Source: Nocardia mexicana NBRC 108244
Lineage (GTDB): Bacteria; Actinomycetota; Actinomycetes; Mycobacteriales; Mycobacteriaceae
Direction: 5' to 3'
DNA length: 44,626 bases
Assembly: GCF_001613165.1 (NCBI RefSeq)
Contig: NZ_BDBV01000117.1
Location: 1 to 44,626, forward strand
The translations under genes were made by a program, and so were the position numbers. Shown one piece after another: positions 24,718-32,184 of the stretch (position 1 is the stretch's first letter; each line of letters opens with the position of its first letter). The notes under the pieces are model-generated. The model had not been told where the DNA came from and made no database searches. It saw nothing but the letters and a program-made list of their open reading frames with translations.

Positions 24718-25332
24718 ATGACCGAAGCCCCGAAGACACGCCGGGCCGAGTACGCCGAAGCGACCCGGGCCGCGATCATCGATGCTGCCCGGCGGCTCTA
24801 TGCCCGGCAGGGCTACTTCGCGACCACGGTCGAGGAGATCGCCAAGCAGGCGCGTGTCGCGCCCGCGACCGTGTACGCCGTCGGCGGCGGCAAACAGGGG
24901 CTGCTGCGCACGCTGGTGGACCTGTGGAGCGAGGCTCCGATCGTCGCCGAGGCGCTCGAACGTCAATCCGCGCTCACCGATCCCGACGAGATTCTGCGGT
25001 ACGTGGCCGGCGTGGTCGCGACGATGCGGCAGGACTACGGCGACATCATGCGGGTCGTGCTCGCCACCGCTCCCAACAATCCCGAGGCGGCCGAGGCGTT
25101 GCACGTCGCGACACAACGCTATCGCGACGCAATCTCAACTGTCGCAACGCATGTGAGCGAGGCCGGCGGCCTGCACCCGAAGATGACAACCCAGCGGGCC
25201 GCCGACATACTGTGGTTCTACTTCGGCTACGCCGGTTTCTTCACCCTCGTCGACGACAACGGCTGGACCTTCGAGCAAGCCGAACACTGGCTCGTCGAGC
25301 AGGCCACGGCCGCCCTCCACAGAGCACCGTGA
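24718..25332 (+). CDS. TetR family transcriptional regulator
   Basis: The protein is 204 aa. The HTH is AIIDAARRLYARQGYFATTV followed by recognition helix VAPATVYAVGGGKQGLL, where the usual YxxFxSK is altered to YAVGGGK. A helical ligand-binding domain follows. It is divergent from the FAD oxidoreductase with the nested dyad between them, so it is probably that gene's repressor and its own. TATGCT (24704-24709) lies 8 bases before the ATG, suggesting a leaderless mRNA. Confidence 0.88.
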   Translation: MTEAPKTRRAEYAEATRAAIIDAARRLYARQGYFATTVEEIAKQARVAPATVYAVGGGKQGLLRTLVDLWSEAPIVAEALERQSALTDPDEILRYVAGVVATMRQDYGDIMRVVLATAPNNPEAAEALHVATQRYRDAISTVATHVSEAGGLHPKMTTQRAADILWFYFGYAGFFTLVDDNGWTFEQAEHWLVEQATAALHRAP

Positions 25333-25509
25333 CGACACTCGCCGACAGCGCGAATCAGCTCGGCGAGGTCGGTGCCTACCTCGCTGACAAGTGCCGGGTG
25401 CCTGAAGCACCGATCTAGATGGCGGTGTGACTTGTCGTACACCTCGAGCCGGATTGTGAGCCGTGTGCCAGAAGCTCGCGTTCGCGATAATGGATAGTTC
25501 CAGATGGGC

Positions 25510-25515
25510 GATAGT
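25510..25515 (+). promoter_or_regulatory. -10 element of the small secreted protein gene
   Basis: GATAGT lies 6 bases before the ATG at 25522, the leaderless spacing seen repeatedly in this window. The remainder of 25333-25521 shows no other feature. Confidence 0.5.
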
Positions 25516-25521
25516 AGTCGC

Positions 25522-25839
25522 ATGAAACGAGTACTCGCCTGTGCAGGAATTGCCACCGTCGCTCTGCTCGCTGCGGCGCCGCTGGCCTCCGCCGATTCGA
25601 ATGACGTGTTCGGTCCGCATGATTGGTCGAGCAGGTTCGCGTCGCAGAACAACGTGATTCTGTCCTCACGCATCCTGATCAGTCCGTACGGCACCAGCCG
25701 GCCGCTCATGTGCAGCGGCGGCGACGGCCACTACTCGCTGTTCCCCCACGACTGCACCCAGAACGACGACAACGGCGTTCCGCACGCCGTGGACCGTGCC
25801 ATTCCGTTCGGCGACGGTGGCGTCTACATCTATCGCTGA
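25522..25839 (+). CDS. small secreted protein of unknown function
   Basis: The precursor is 105 aa. A textbook Sec signal peptide (MKRVLACAGIATVALLAAAP) ends with likely cleavage at ASA|DS, leaving about 80 residues. The mature part has two cysteines (LMCSGG and PHDCTQND) that could form one disulphide, and is rich in Asp, Gly and His. No family was recognised. ATG 25522 was chosen over an in-frame ATG 18 bases earlier because the signal peptide and the -10 both fit it. It is followed 40 bp later by the deaminase gene, which has its own -10. Confidence 0.75.
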   Translation: MKRVLACAGIATVALLAAAPLASADSNDVFGPHDWSSRFASQNNVILSSRILISPYGTSRPLMCSGGDGHYSLFPHDCTQNDDNGVPHAVDRAIPFGDGGVYIYR

Positions 25840-25867
25840 TCCAAGAATCCGCCGGTGAACGGACGGG

Positions 25868-25873
25868 TAGCCT
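25868..25873 (+). promoter_or_regulatory. -10 element of the adenine/adenosine deaminase gene
   Basis: TAGCCT ends 6 bases before the ATG at 25880, a leaderless arrangement. No -35 consensus was found. Confidence 0.5.
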
Positions 25874-25879
25874 GGCCGG

Positions 25880-26869
25880 ATGCCGATCCCGAAAGCCGAG
25901 CTTCATCTCCACATCGAGGGCACCCTCGAGCCCGAACTCGCCTTCGCGCTGGCCCGGCGCAACGGTATCGATCTGCCCTTTGCCGACGCCGAGGCGCTGC
26001 GCGCGGCCTATGCCTTCGCGGATCTGCAGTCGTTCCTGGACCTGTACTACGAACTGATGGCGGTGCTGCGCGCCGAGCAGGACTTCACCGACCTCGCCGA
26101 GGCGTATCTGCGCCGGGCGCGGGCCGACGGCGTGCGCCATGCCGAGATCTTCTTCGACCCGCAGGCGCACACCGTGCGTGGTGTCCCGTTCGAGACCGTC
26201 GTGGCGGGACTGTCGGCGGCCCTGACCGACAGTCGTGAGCGGTACGGCATCAGCACGGGGCTGATTCTGTGCTTCCTGCGCGATCAGTCGGCCGACTCGG
26301 CGATGGAGACGTTGGACGCCGCGGAAGATCACCTCGACAAGCTCATCGGCGTCGGCCTGGATTCGGCCGAGGTCGGTCACCCGCCGGCGAAGTTCGCTCA
26401 GGTCTTCCGCCGCGCCGCCGAACTCGGGCTGCACCGCGTCGCCCACGCCGGGGAGGAGGGGCCGCCCGCCTACGTGCGCGAGGCGCTGGACGTGCTCGGC
26501 GCCGAGCGGATCGATCACGGCATCCGGTCGATGGAGGACTCGGAGCTGGTCGCACGGCTGCGGACGGAGCGGATCCCGCTGACGGTGTGTCCTTTCTCGA
26601 ACGTCCGGCTGCGTGCCGTGGACCATCTCGGCATGCACCCGCTGCGCCGCATGCTCGAGGCCGGTCTCGTCGCGACGGTGAACTCCGACGACCCCGCCTA
26701 CTTCGGCGGCTACGTGCAGGAAAACCTGGAGGCGACCGCGGCCGCACTGGCGCTGACCGATGATCAGATCTCCACCCTCGCCCGCAACTCCTTCGAGGCG
26801 TCCTTCCTCGACGAGGCAACCAAGTCGGCCTACCTCGCCGAACTCGACGCCTACCTCGCCGTCCCGTAG
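25880..26869 (+). CDS. adenine/adenosine deaminase family protein, probably adenine deaminase
   Basis: The protein is 329 aa, a zinc amidohydrolase of the COG1816 family. Metal and catalytic residues are seen: His9 and His11 (ELHLHIEG), His189 with Glu192 (VAHAGEEG), the RIDHG His, and Asp270-Asp271 (NSDDPAYFGG). The segments FFDPQAHTVRGV, AEVGHPPAKF and CPFSNVRLR resemble the adenine deaminases of this family (Streptomyces and Pseudomonas type) more than true adenosine deaminases. It converts adenine to hypoxanthine for purine salvage. Substrate choice is by resemblance only. It converges on a TetR gene with a 19-bp overlap of the 3' ends. Confidence 0.88.
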   Translation: MPIPKAELHLHIEGTLEPELAFALARRNGIDLPFADAEALRAAYAFADLQSFLDLYYELMAVLRAEQDFTDLAEAYLRRARADGVRHAEIFFDPQAHTVRGVPFETVVAGLSAALTDSRERYGISTGLILCFLRDQSADSAMETLDAAEDHLDKLIGVGLDSAEVGHPPAKFAQVFRRAAELGLHRVAHAGEEGPPAYVREALDVLGAERIDHGIRSMEDSELVARLRTERIPLTVCPFSNVRLRAVDHLGMHPLRRMLEAGLVATVNSDDPAYFGGYVQENLEATAAALALTDDQISTLARNSFEASFLDEATKSAYLAELDAYLAVP

Positions 26870-27465
26870 GGAAGCGGCTCGACGAGGTCGGCGCGAAGAC
26901 CGTCGAGGGAGATGCGCAGCAGTCGGCGCCACATGTGCGGGCGGCACTCGTCGGTGATCTGGACGGCGTGGCCCAGCGAGACCAGCAGGAGCAGTAGGTC
27001 GTCGGCGGTCACTCCGGGGCGCAGCAAACCCGCGGCGCGGACGCACAGCTCCTCGATGACGAGGCGAAGCTGCCCGAGGCCGTCCGTGTCGGGCACCGGC
27101 AGGGCCATCGCGAAGTGCTCCATGATCGCGCGGTGGTGTGCGTAGCCGGTCAGTGCCTGCTCGTAGAAGTCGATCAGTGCCGCCCAGGGATCTTCGGCGT
27201 CGGCGGCGGCCGTCCGCGCGGACTCCGCCCACCTGGTGAAGTCCTTGCGCAGGACCGTCTGTACGAGGTCCTCCTTTTTCGGGAAGTGCCGGTAGAGGGT
27301 GCCCATGCCCACTCGGCTGCGGTGGGCGATCTCGCGTACGTCGACCGCGGTACCTTGCTCGGCCAGCACGGCCGATGCGGCCTCGATGATCGCTTCACGG
27401 TTGCGGATCGCGTCCGCTCGGGGCGCGCGTCGCCGGGTGGCGCTGTCCGATCCGGTTTCCGTCAT
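26851..27465 (-). CDS. TetR family transcriptional regulator
   Basis: The protein is 204 aa. The HTH is NREAIIEAASAVLAEQGTAV with recognition helix VGMGTLYRHFPKKEDL, followed by a helical C-terminal domain. It is divergent from the Ddn-like gene, with two GGAGC-N4-GCTCC operators between them. The minus-strand TATGCT (27477-27472) lies 6 bases before the ATG, so expression is probably leaderless. Its 3' end overlaps the deaminase gene tail to tail. Confidence 0.9.
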   Translation of the reverse strand: MTETGSDSATRRRAPRADAIRNREAIIEAASAVLAEQGTAVDVREIAHRSRVGMGTLYRHFPKKEDLVQTVLRKDFTRWAESARTAAADAEDPWAALIDFYEQALTGYAHHRAIMEHFAMALPVPDTDGLGQLRLVIEELCVRAAGLLRPGVTADDLLLLLVSLGHAVQITDECRPHMWRRLLRISLDGLRADLVEPLPYGTAR

Positions 27466-27486
27466 GCGACCAGCATATCTCCTTAT

Positions 27487-27504
27487 GCGGAGCGCATGCT
27501 CCGC
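27487..27504. promoter_or_regulatory. TetR operator A
   Basis: GCGGAGCGCATGCTCCGC has 7-base perfect arms around GCAT. The core GGAGC-N4-GCTCC recurs 32 bp away. Confidence 0.7.
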
Positions 27505-27520
27505 TCTGTGCTAGCTTTGA

Positions 27521-27534
27521 GGAGCAAGTGCTCC
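27521..27534. promoter_or_regulatory. TetR operator B
   Basis: GGAGCAAGTGCTCC repeats the GGAGC-N4-GCTCC core of operator A. The 32-bp centre spacing, close to three helical turns, puts both on the same DNA face. It lies between a TTGAGG (27517-27522) and the Ddn-like start at 27554. Confidence 0.68.
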
Positions 27535-27553
27535 GGATAGCGAATGGGATGTC

Positions 27554-28081
27554 ATGTCTGATCCGTCCACCCCCGCCGCCCACGAGGCCGAGGTTCCCGA
27601 TATCACCGGCTGGAACGCCCGAATCATCGCCGAGGTCCGGGCGAACGCCGGGTATGCGGCCTGGAGTAGCGAGGCCGAATTCGCCGCGGGCCGCCCGGTC
27701 CCACCCCGGATTTCCGGCTTCGACGGACCGGGCATGCCGTTGATCTTGGTGCATCATGTCGGGGCCCGGACCGGGCGGGAACGGATCAGTCCGCTGTTCT
27801 ACCTGCCCGTTGGCGACGGCTGGGCCGTCTTCGCCACCCATGGTGGCAGTCCGCAACATCCGGCCTGGTATCGCAACCTCATGGCGAATCCCCGGGTCAC
27901 GGTCGAGACGGGGAGGGAAACGGTGGCGGTCGTGGCCCGCCTCGCGCAAGGCGAGGAGCGTGAACGGATCTGGGCGGCAGAGATAGCGCTCGTCCCGAAG
28001 TTCGCCGAGTTCCAGGCGGCCGCCGGCAGGCAGATTCCGGTCGTCGTGCTGGAGCGAGTTCCTGGGAACGAGGCGCGGTAG
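27554..28081 (+). CDS. Ddn-like F420H2-dependent reductase family protein
   Basis: The protein is 175 aa, a split beta-barrel of the deazaflavin-dependent nitroreductase (Ddn/PF04075) family. Conserved segments are HHVGARTGRERISPLFYLPV and GGSPQHPAWYRNLMANPRVT. Members use reduced F420, abundant in Nocardia and Mycobacterium, to reduce quinones or nitro compounds, often as protection from oxidative stress. The divergent TetR regulator and operators indicate induced expression. It is cytosolic or membrane-peripheral; the substrate is unknown. Confidence 0.88.
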   Translation: MSDPSTPAAHEAEVPDITGWNARIIAEVRANAGYAAWSSEAEFAAGRPVPPRISGFDGPGMPLILVHHVGARTGRERISPLFYLPVGDGWAVFATHGGSPQHPAWYRNLMANPRVTVETGRETVAVVARLAQGEERERIWAAEIALVPKFAEFQAAAGRQIPVVVLERVPGNEAR

Positions 28082-28088
28082 GCGGTCC

Positions 28089-28952
28089 TCAGCGGCTCGC
28101 GCGCAGTATGCGATTCGCGCCCAGGGTGCGGGGTGGTTCGATCCCGGAGGGTTCGGAGTCCTGGAGGTAGCCGGTGATGAGGTCGGCGGCGGAGTGGTCC
28201 TCGAGACCGGTGAAGCCGAGAGCGTGCAGCTGCGCGGCGATATCGTCGGATGTGAAGTAGCTGAACAAGGGTTCGCCGACGCTGGCGAGCCGATCGGCAC
28301 GGGCCTGCTGGTGCGCGCGGCTCTCGTCGCTGTTCGCAGGCTGCAGATAGTCGAAGACCACCTCGACCGGCCGGGCCTGACCGGCGATGTATTCGAGGGT
28401 GGCGCGGGCGGCGTCCGGGGTCAGGTAGTACACGACGCCGAGCCACACGAATATGGCCGGGCCGGTTCGTTCGAATCCGGCGGATTCCAAACCCGTTGCC
28501 AGCGTTTGGGTTTCGAAATCGACCGGCGCGAATGTCAACGTCTCGGGGCGGTCGATTCCCGCGGCGGCCAGGCGTTCGCGTTTCCACGATTGGGTGGCGG
28601 GGTGGTCGACTTCGAAGACGCGCAGGTCCGGGTGTGGGTTGCGATAGGCGAAGGTGTCCAGGCCCGCGCCGAGGACCACGACCTGCCGCACGCCGGCGGT
28701 GACGGCGGCGGCCACGGCGTCCTCGGCGAAGCGGGCGCGGGCGGCGAAGAACAAGCGGCGGGACCGATCGCTGACCGCGGGACTCAGGCGGTCGCTCGTG
28801 GACGTGCCCAATTCGGTCAGTTCCGCCGCGGTGACACCGAGCAGACGCGCCGCCAGCGGGTCGGTGAAGATCTGTGGCCGGTCGGCGATCTGATGATAGG
28901 CGCGGGCGTACGCGGTGATCAGCGCCGTCCGACTGGGTCCGTCGTTCTCCAT
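28089..28952 (-). CDS. class I SAM-dependent methyltransferase, TIGR00027 family
   Basis: The protein is about 287 aa of the leucine-carboxyl-methyltransferase-like family expanded in Mycobacterium and Nocardia. Motifs are RTALITAYARAYH near the start, the SAM loop VVVLGAGLDTFAYR, FEVDHPATQSWKRERL and WLGVVYYLT. Substrates of the family are mostly unknown. ATG 28952 was chosen over 28970 because a minus-strand TAGGGT (28965-28960) lies 7 bases upstream, a leaderless layout. It converges on the Ddn-like gene. Confidence 0.9.
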   Translation of the reverse strand: MENDGPSRTALITAYARAYHQIADRPQIFTDPLAARLLGVTAAELTELGTSTSDRLSPAVSDRSRRLFFAARARFAEDAVAAAVTAGVRQVVVLGAGLDTFAYRNPHPDLRVFEVDHPATQSWKRERLAAAGIDRPETLTFAPVDFETQTLATGLESAGFERTGPAIFVWLGVVYYLTPDAARATLEYIAGQARPVEVVFDYLQPANSDESRAHQQARADRLASVGEPLFSYFTSDDIAAQLHALGFTGLEDHSAADLITGYLQDSEPSGIEPPRTLGANRILRASR

Positions 28953-29034
28953 GATCGAGACCCTAATCATGAACGTCGCGGGTGCTTCGGCCTAACCCGG
29001 ATTCTTTACGGGATGTCCGGGGGCGTAACGGGTT

Positions 29035-30329
29035 TCAGCCCGCGACCTCGGACAGTCGGGCCGACGCGGACCTTCCGGCGCGACGACCGGAAAATACGCA
29101 GTCCGCGATCGACAGGCCACTGACGTAGGACTCGGAGCAGATCCCGATCGCGGTGCGGCCGCCGGCGTAGAGTCCGGGGATCGGCTCACCCGTCGCAGTG
29201 GACACCGAGCCGGTGTCCTCGTCCACGAGCAAGCCGCCGAGGGTGAACATGGGGCAGGGGTTGGTCAGTTTCGGGCGGACCGACATGTCCAGCAGCGTGA
29301 ACGGACCTTGCTCGATCGGCCGGGTGAACTCCCGCGGCTTACCGATCGGATCCGGTTCCTCGCGGGCGATGGCCTCGTTGTGCGCCCGGATCGTGGCCTC
29401 CAGTCCATCCGGTCGGCCACGGCGCCCGCGGCCACGGCCAGTTCGATGGCGGAGCCGTCGTCCCCCGTGGTGCCCAGTGCCAGGCCTCCTGTGTATCCGG
29501 GTGCGTGCCGCGCCAGAATGTCCTGGTTGGCGATATATCCACCCGCGCAAAGGATTACGCCGTGACGCGCTCGGATCCGCACCTCGCGCGCGTAGCGGTG
29601 CTCGAGCGCGTCGAGTCGACGTTCCAGGACGCGGCGCAGCGGCGGGTAGTAGATGCCGGGCTTGGCGGCGATGGATGCCATAGCGGCGAACCGCTTGCGG
29701 ATGAGCAGCGGCGCATGCGCCATGCTGCGGGCCCGGACACCGATGACCCGGCCGTCGCCGTCGCTCTCCAGGGCCACCACTCTGGTGTGCGGGCGGAACC
29801 GGACACCGGCGCGTGCCGCGGACCGGGCGAGCGGCTGATAGATCATCTTGCCGGAGGCCCCGCGGCCCTTCGCGCGGTGCCCGCGCTGCACCGGCGGTGT
29901 CAGCGCGCGAAACTCGCCCGAACACTCACTGCCGGAGTAGTACAGGTAGTACCGATTGTCGGGATAGGACGTCTTGTACGGGCACACCGATGCTTCGAAG
30001 GGCACGCCGTGCCCCATCAGCCAGTCGATCATGTCCGGGCTCGAATCGACGAAACTCCGCAGTGTCTCGGGTCGGACCGCGTCGCCGACCTCGCGGGCCA
30101 GGTAGGTGAACATCGCGTCCGCCGTGTCGTCGATGCCCGCCTCGCGCTGAATGGTGGTGCCCCCGCCCGCGTAGACGATGCCGCCGGACAGCTCGGTGGC
30201 CCCGCCGCCGTTGAAACGGTCCACCGCGAGGACATCCGCTCCCGCCGCCCGAGCCTCCAGCGCCGCGCATACGCCGGCGGCGCCGTACCCGACAATCAGC
30301 ACGTCCGTGGCGTCATCCCAAACCATCAC
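29035..30329 (-). pseudogene. KstD-like FAD-binding dehydrogenase, internally deleted and frameshifted
   Basis: The N-terminal part (30329 to about 29410, ~306 aa) has the FAD loop VGYGAAGVCAALEA and continues to AVAAGAVADRMD. The C-terminal part lies in another frame (about 29410 to 29035), starting GLEATIRAHNEAIA and containing TLGGLLVDEDTG and GLYAGGRTAIGICSESYVSG. In relatives of this 3-ketosteroid-dehydrogenase/fumarate-reductase-like family some 100-120 residues lie between these points. An internal deletion has joined the ends out of frame. The promoter (TATAGT, 8 bases before GTG 30329) is still intact, suggesting recent loss. Confidence 0.78.
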
Positions 30330-30393
30330 GAGAGCGAACTATAACGTGTTTCAGTTTCTCGGTGTTGGCCATCGACCTGTCCGCCCCGGCCAG

Positions 30394-30399
30394 TAGCCT
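30394..30399 (+). promoter_or_regulatory. -10 element of the MFS transporter gene
   Basis: TAGCCT lies 6 bases before GTG 30406. This decides that start over GTG 30400, which would sit directly against the hexamer. Confidence 0.55.
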
Positions 30400-30405
30400 G
30401 TGCCG

Positions 30406-31974
30406 GTGGCGTCGATGGAGAGCACACCGGGCACAGGGTCGCGTCCGGGTGTCGCGCTGGCCGTGCTGACCGCCGTCCTGTTCGTCACCTTTCTCGACAC
30501 CACGGTCGTCAGTGTCGCGCTCGGGGATATCCGGCAGGAGCTGGGGACCGACGTGGTGCTGCTGCAGTGGGTGGTGAACGCGTACACCGTGGTCTTCGCC
30601 AGCCTGATGCTGGCGGGCGGTTCGCTCGGTGACCGGTGGGGCCGCAAGCGGGTCATGATCGTCGGACTGGTGATCTTCTGCGCCGGATCGGTGATCGCGG
30701 CGATCGCGGGCAGCGTCTCGATGCTCATCGCCGGTCGCGCGATCATGGGCTTGGGAGCGGCCGCCTCGGAACCGGGGACCCTGTCGATACTGCGGCACAT
30801 CTTCCCGGACGAGCGGGTGCGCGCGCGGGCGGTCGGCGTGTGGGCGGCGGTGTCGGGACTGGCGCTGGCGGCCGGACCGGTACTGGGCGGAGTGCTGGTG
30901 CACGCGTACGGATGGCGCTCGATCTTCTGGTTCAACCTGGCGATCGGGGCGGTGGCGCTCGTGGCGGCGCTGTGGTCGGTGCCGGAAAGCTCCGACCCGC
31001 CGCGGGGGCCGGTCGACTGGGCCGGATTCGCGCTCGGCGCCGCATGTCTCGGTTCGGTGATCTATGCCGCGATCTCCGGTGAGGAGAGGGGTTACGGCGC
31101 GCCGTCGGTGGTCGCGCTGTTCGTGTTCGGTGGTCTGGCGCTGGCCGGTCTCGTCGCCGTGGAGAAGCGGGCCCGGGCGCCGATGGTCGATTTCCGATAT
31201 CTGCGACCGCCCGTGGTGCGGAGCGCGCTGGTGGTCGCCTTCGCCGTCTACTTCGGCGTCTTCTCGATCTTTTTCTTCACGGCGCTGTATCTGCAAGTGA
31301 TGCAATCGTATTCGGGTGCGCGCACGGCCACGGTCTTCGCGCCGATGGCCGTTGCGATCACGATCGGATCGCTGGCCGCGGGCTTCTGGGTGGGGCGTCG
31401 CGGCGCCCGCACGCCGATGGTCGTCGGGTGTGTGGTCGGCGCCGCCGGGGTGCTGCTGACCCGCCATGCCCTGTCCGGCCCGCTGCAGGACGGGTCGCTG
31501 GCGGCCGCGATGGCGGTGGCGGGGCTCGGATTCGGAATCGCCGTGGTGCCGTTGACGGCTGCCGTGCTGTCCGGGGTGCCGGCGGAGCATTCGGGTATGG
31601 CCGCCGCGGTGACGAATACGATGCGCCAGGTCGGTTCGGCGTTCGGTGTCGCCGTGCTCGGGGCGTTGGTGCACGCGTTCCTCACCTCGGATCTGAAGGC
31701 GCGGATGGACGAATTGGGCTTGCCGACCACATTGCAGCCCGATGCCGTCGAGGCCGTCGAACGCGGCCGCATCCCCGAGGGCGTCGATATCGGTCCCTAT
31801 CTCCGATATCTGTCGAAGGTGTCCGAGGTGCTGAATACCGGAAAGGCGGCATTCCTGCACGGGCTGGACATGGCGCTGCTGGTTTCGGCCGTACTGATCC
31901 TGGCCGCGGCCGCCTTCGCCGCGATCGACGCCACGAGGCGCCGACCGAGCACGCGCGAGCCGATGTCCCGCTGA
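30406..31974 (+). CDS. MFS transporter, DHA2 (EmrB/QacA) family, 14 helices
   Basis: The protein is 522 aa. Helix 1 has the DHA2 motif FVTFLDTTVVSVAL, the loop 2-3 motif GGSLGDRWGRKRV is present, and motif C appears as GLALAAGPVLGGVL. About 14 hydrophobic segments fit proton-coupled multidrug efflux. The substrate cannot be told. The gene is divergent from the KstD-like pseudogene. The ABC-F leader begins 22 bp after its stop, so a pump and a ribosome-protection factor lie in tandem, perhaps as a resistance pair. Confidence 0.9.
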   Translation: MASMESTPGTGSRPGVALAVLTAVLFVTFLDTTVVSVALGDIRQELGTDVVLLQWVVNAYTVVFASLMLAGGSLGDRWGRKRVMIVGLVIFCAGSVIAAIAGSVSMLIAGRAIMGLGAAASEPGTLSILRHIFPDERVRARAVGVWAAVSGLALAAGPVLGGVLVHAYGWRSIFWFNLAIGAVALVAALWSVPESSDPPRGPVDWAGFALGAACLGSVIYAAISGEERGYGAPSVVALFVFGGLALAGLVAVEKRARAPMVDFRYLRPPVVRSALVVAFAVYFGVFSIFFFTALYLQVMQSYSGARTATVFAPMAVAITIGSLAAGFWVGRRGARTPMVVGCVVGAAGVLLTRHALSGPLQDGSLAAAMAVAGLGFGIAVVPLTAAVLSGVPAEHSGMAAAVTNTMRQVGSAFGVAVLGALVHAFLTSDLKARMDELGLPTTLQPDAVEAVERGRIPEGVDIGPYLRYLSKVSEVLNTGKAAFLHGLDMALLVSAVLILAAAAFAAIDATRRRPSTREPMSR

Positions 31975-31983
31975 CGCCGCTGG

Positions 31984-31989
31984 TAGGGT
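31984..31989 (+). promoter_or_regulatory. -10 element of the ABC-F leader
   Basis: TAGGGT lies 10 bases after the MFS stop and 6 bases before the GTG of a nine-codon ORF. No strong -35 or AT-rich WhiB7-type element was seen upstream. Confidence 0.5.
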
Positions 31990-31995
31990 GGTCAC

Positions 31996-32025
31996 GTGCT
32001 CATCGAGGAAGTCGACAGACTCTAG
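31996..32025 (+). CDS. leader peptide upstream of the ABC-F gene
   Basis: A GTG-initiated ORF encodes nine residues, VLIEEVDRL, and ends in TAG. It lies at the start of the predicted ABC-F transcript, 159 bp before the ABC-F ATG, and needs no ribosome site if the mRNA is leaderless. Its codons 4-5 form the left arm (CGAGGAA) of a downstream hairpin. Such short leaders precede many ABC-F, Erm and Cat genes and control them by antibiotic-dependent ribosome stalling. No published leader with this peptide is known to me. Confidence 0.5.
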   Translation: MLIEEVDRL

Positions 32026-32053
32026 CCGCCGGTCGAAGGCGGCGCATTCCTCG
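32004..32053 (+). promoter_or_regulatory. nested attenuator-like hairpin overlapping the leader ORF
   Basis: Outer arms CGAGGAA (32004-32010, inside the leader ORF) and TTCCTCG (32047-32053) enclose an inner hairpin GCCGCC (32025-32030), loop GGTCGAA, GGCGGC (32038-32043). A ribosome on the leader ORF would mask the left outer arm. No clear antiterminator partner or U-tract was identified, so whether it acts on transcription or translation is open. Confidence 0.5.
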
Positions 32054-32151
32054 TATCTGTCTCCCGGTGTCCCGTAGTGGACCACTCCGAGGCATTGTCG
32101 CGCCCAACTCGCCTTCGTCTGCTTCCGCACTGTCACCAGACCCCGCGGCCC

Positions 32152-32165
32152 GCTCCTTCGGGAGC
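32152..32165 (+). promoter_or_regulatory. UUCG-tetraloop hairpin just before the ABC-F ribosome site
   Basis: GCTCC-TTCG-GGAGC forms an exceptionally stable C(UUCG)G-capped stem. It ends 2 bases before the purine-rich AGGAAAGAG (32167-32175), the likely ribosome site for ATG 32185. It could tune translation or mark an attenuation or processing point. Confidence 0.5.
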
Positions 32166-32184
32166 AGGAAAGAGTCGACCACCC

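Noticed and set aside
31900..31990. WhiB7-type AT-rich element upstream of the ABC-F leader promoter
   Set aside because: The sequence before the -10 is GC-rich MFS coding DNA with no AT-rich patch adjacent to a -35.
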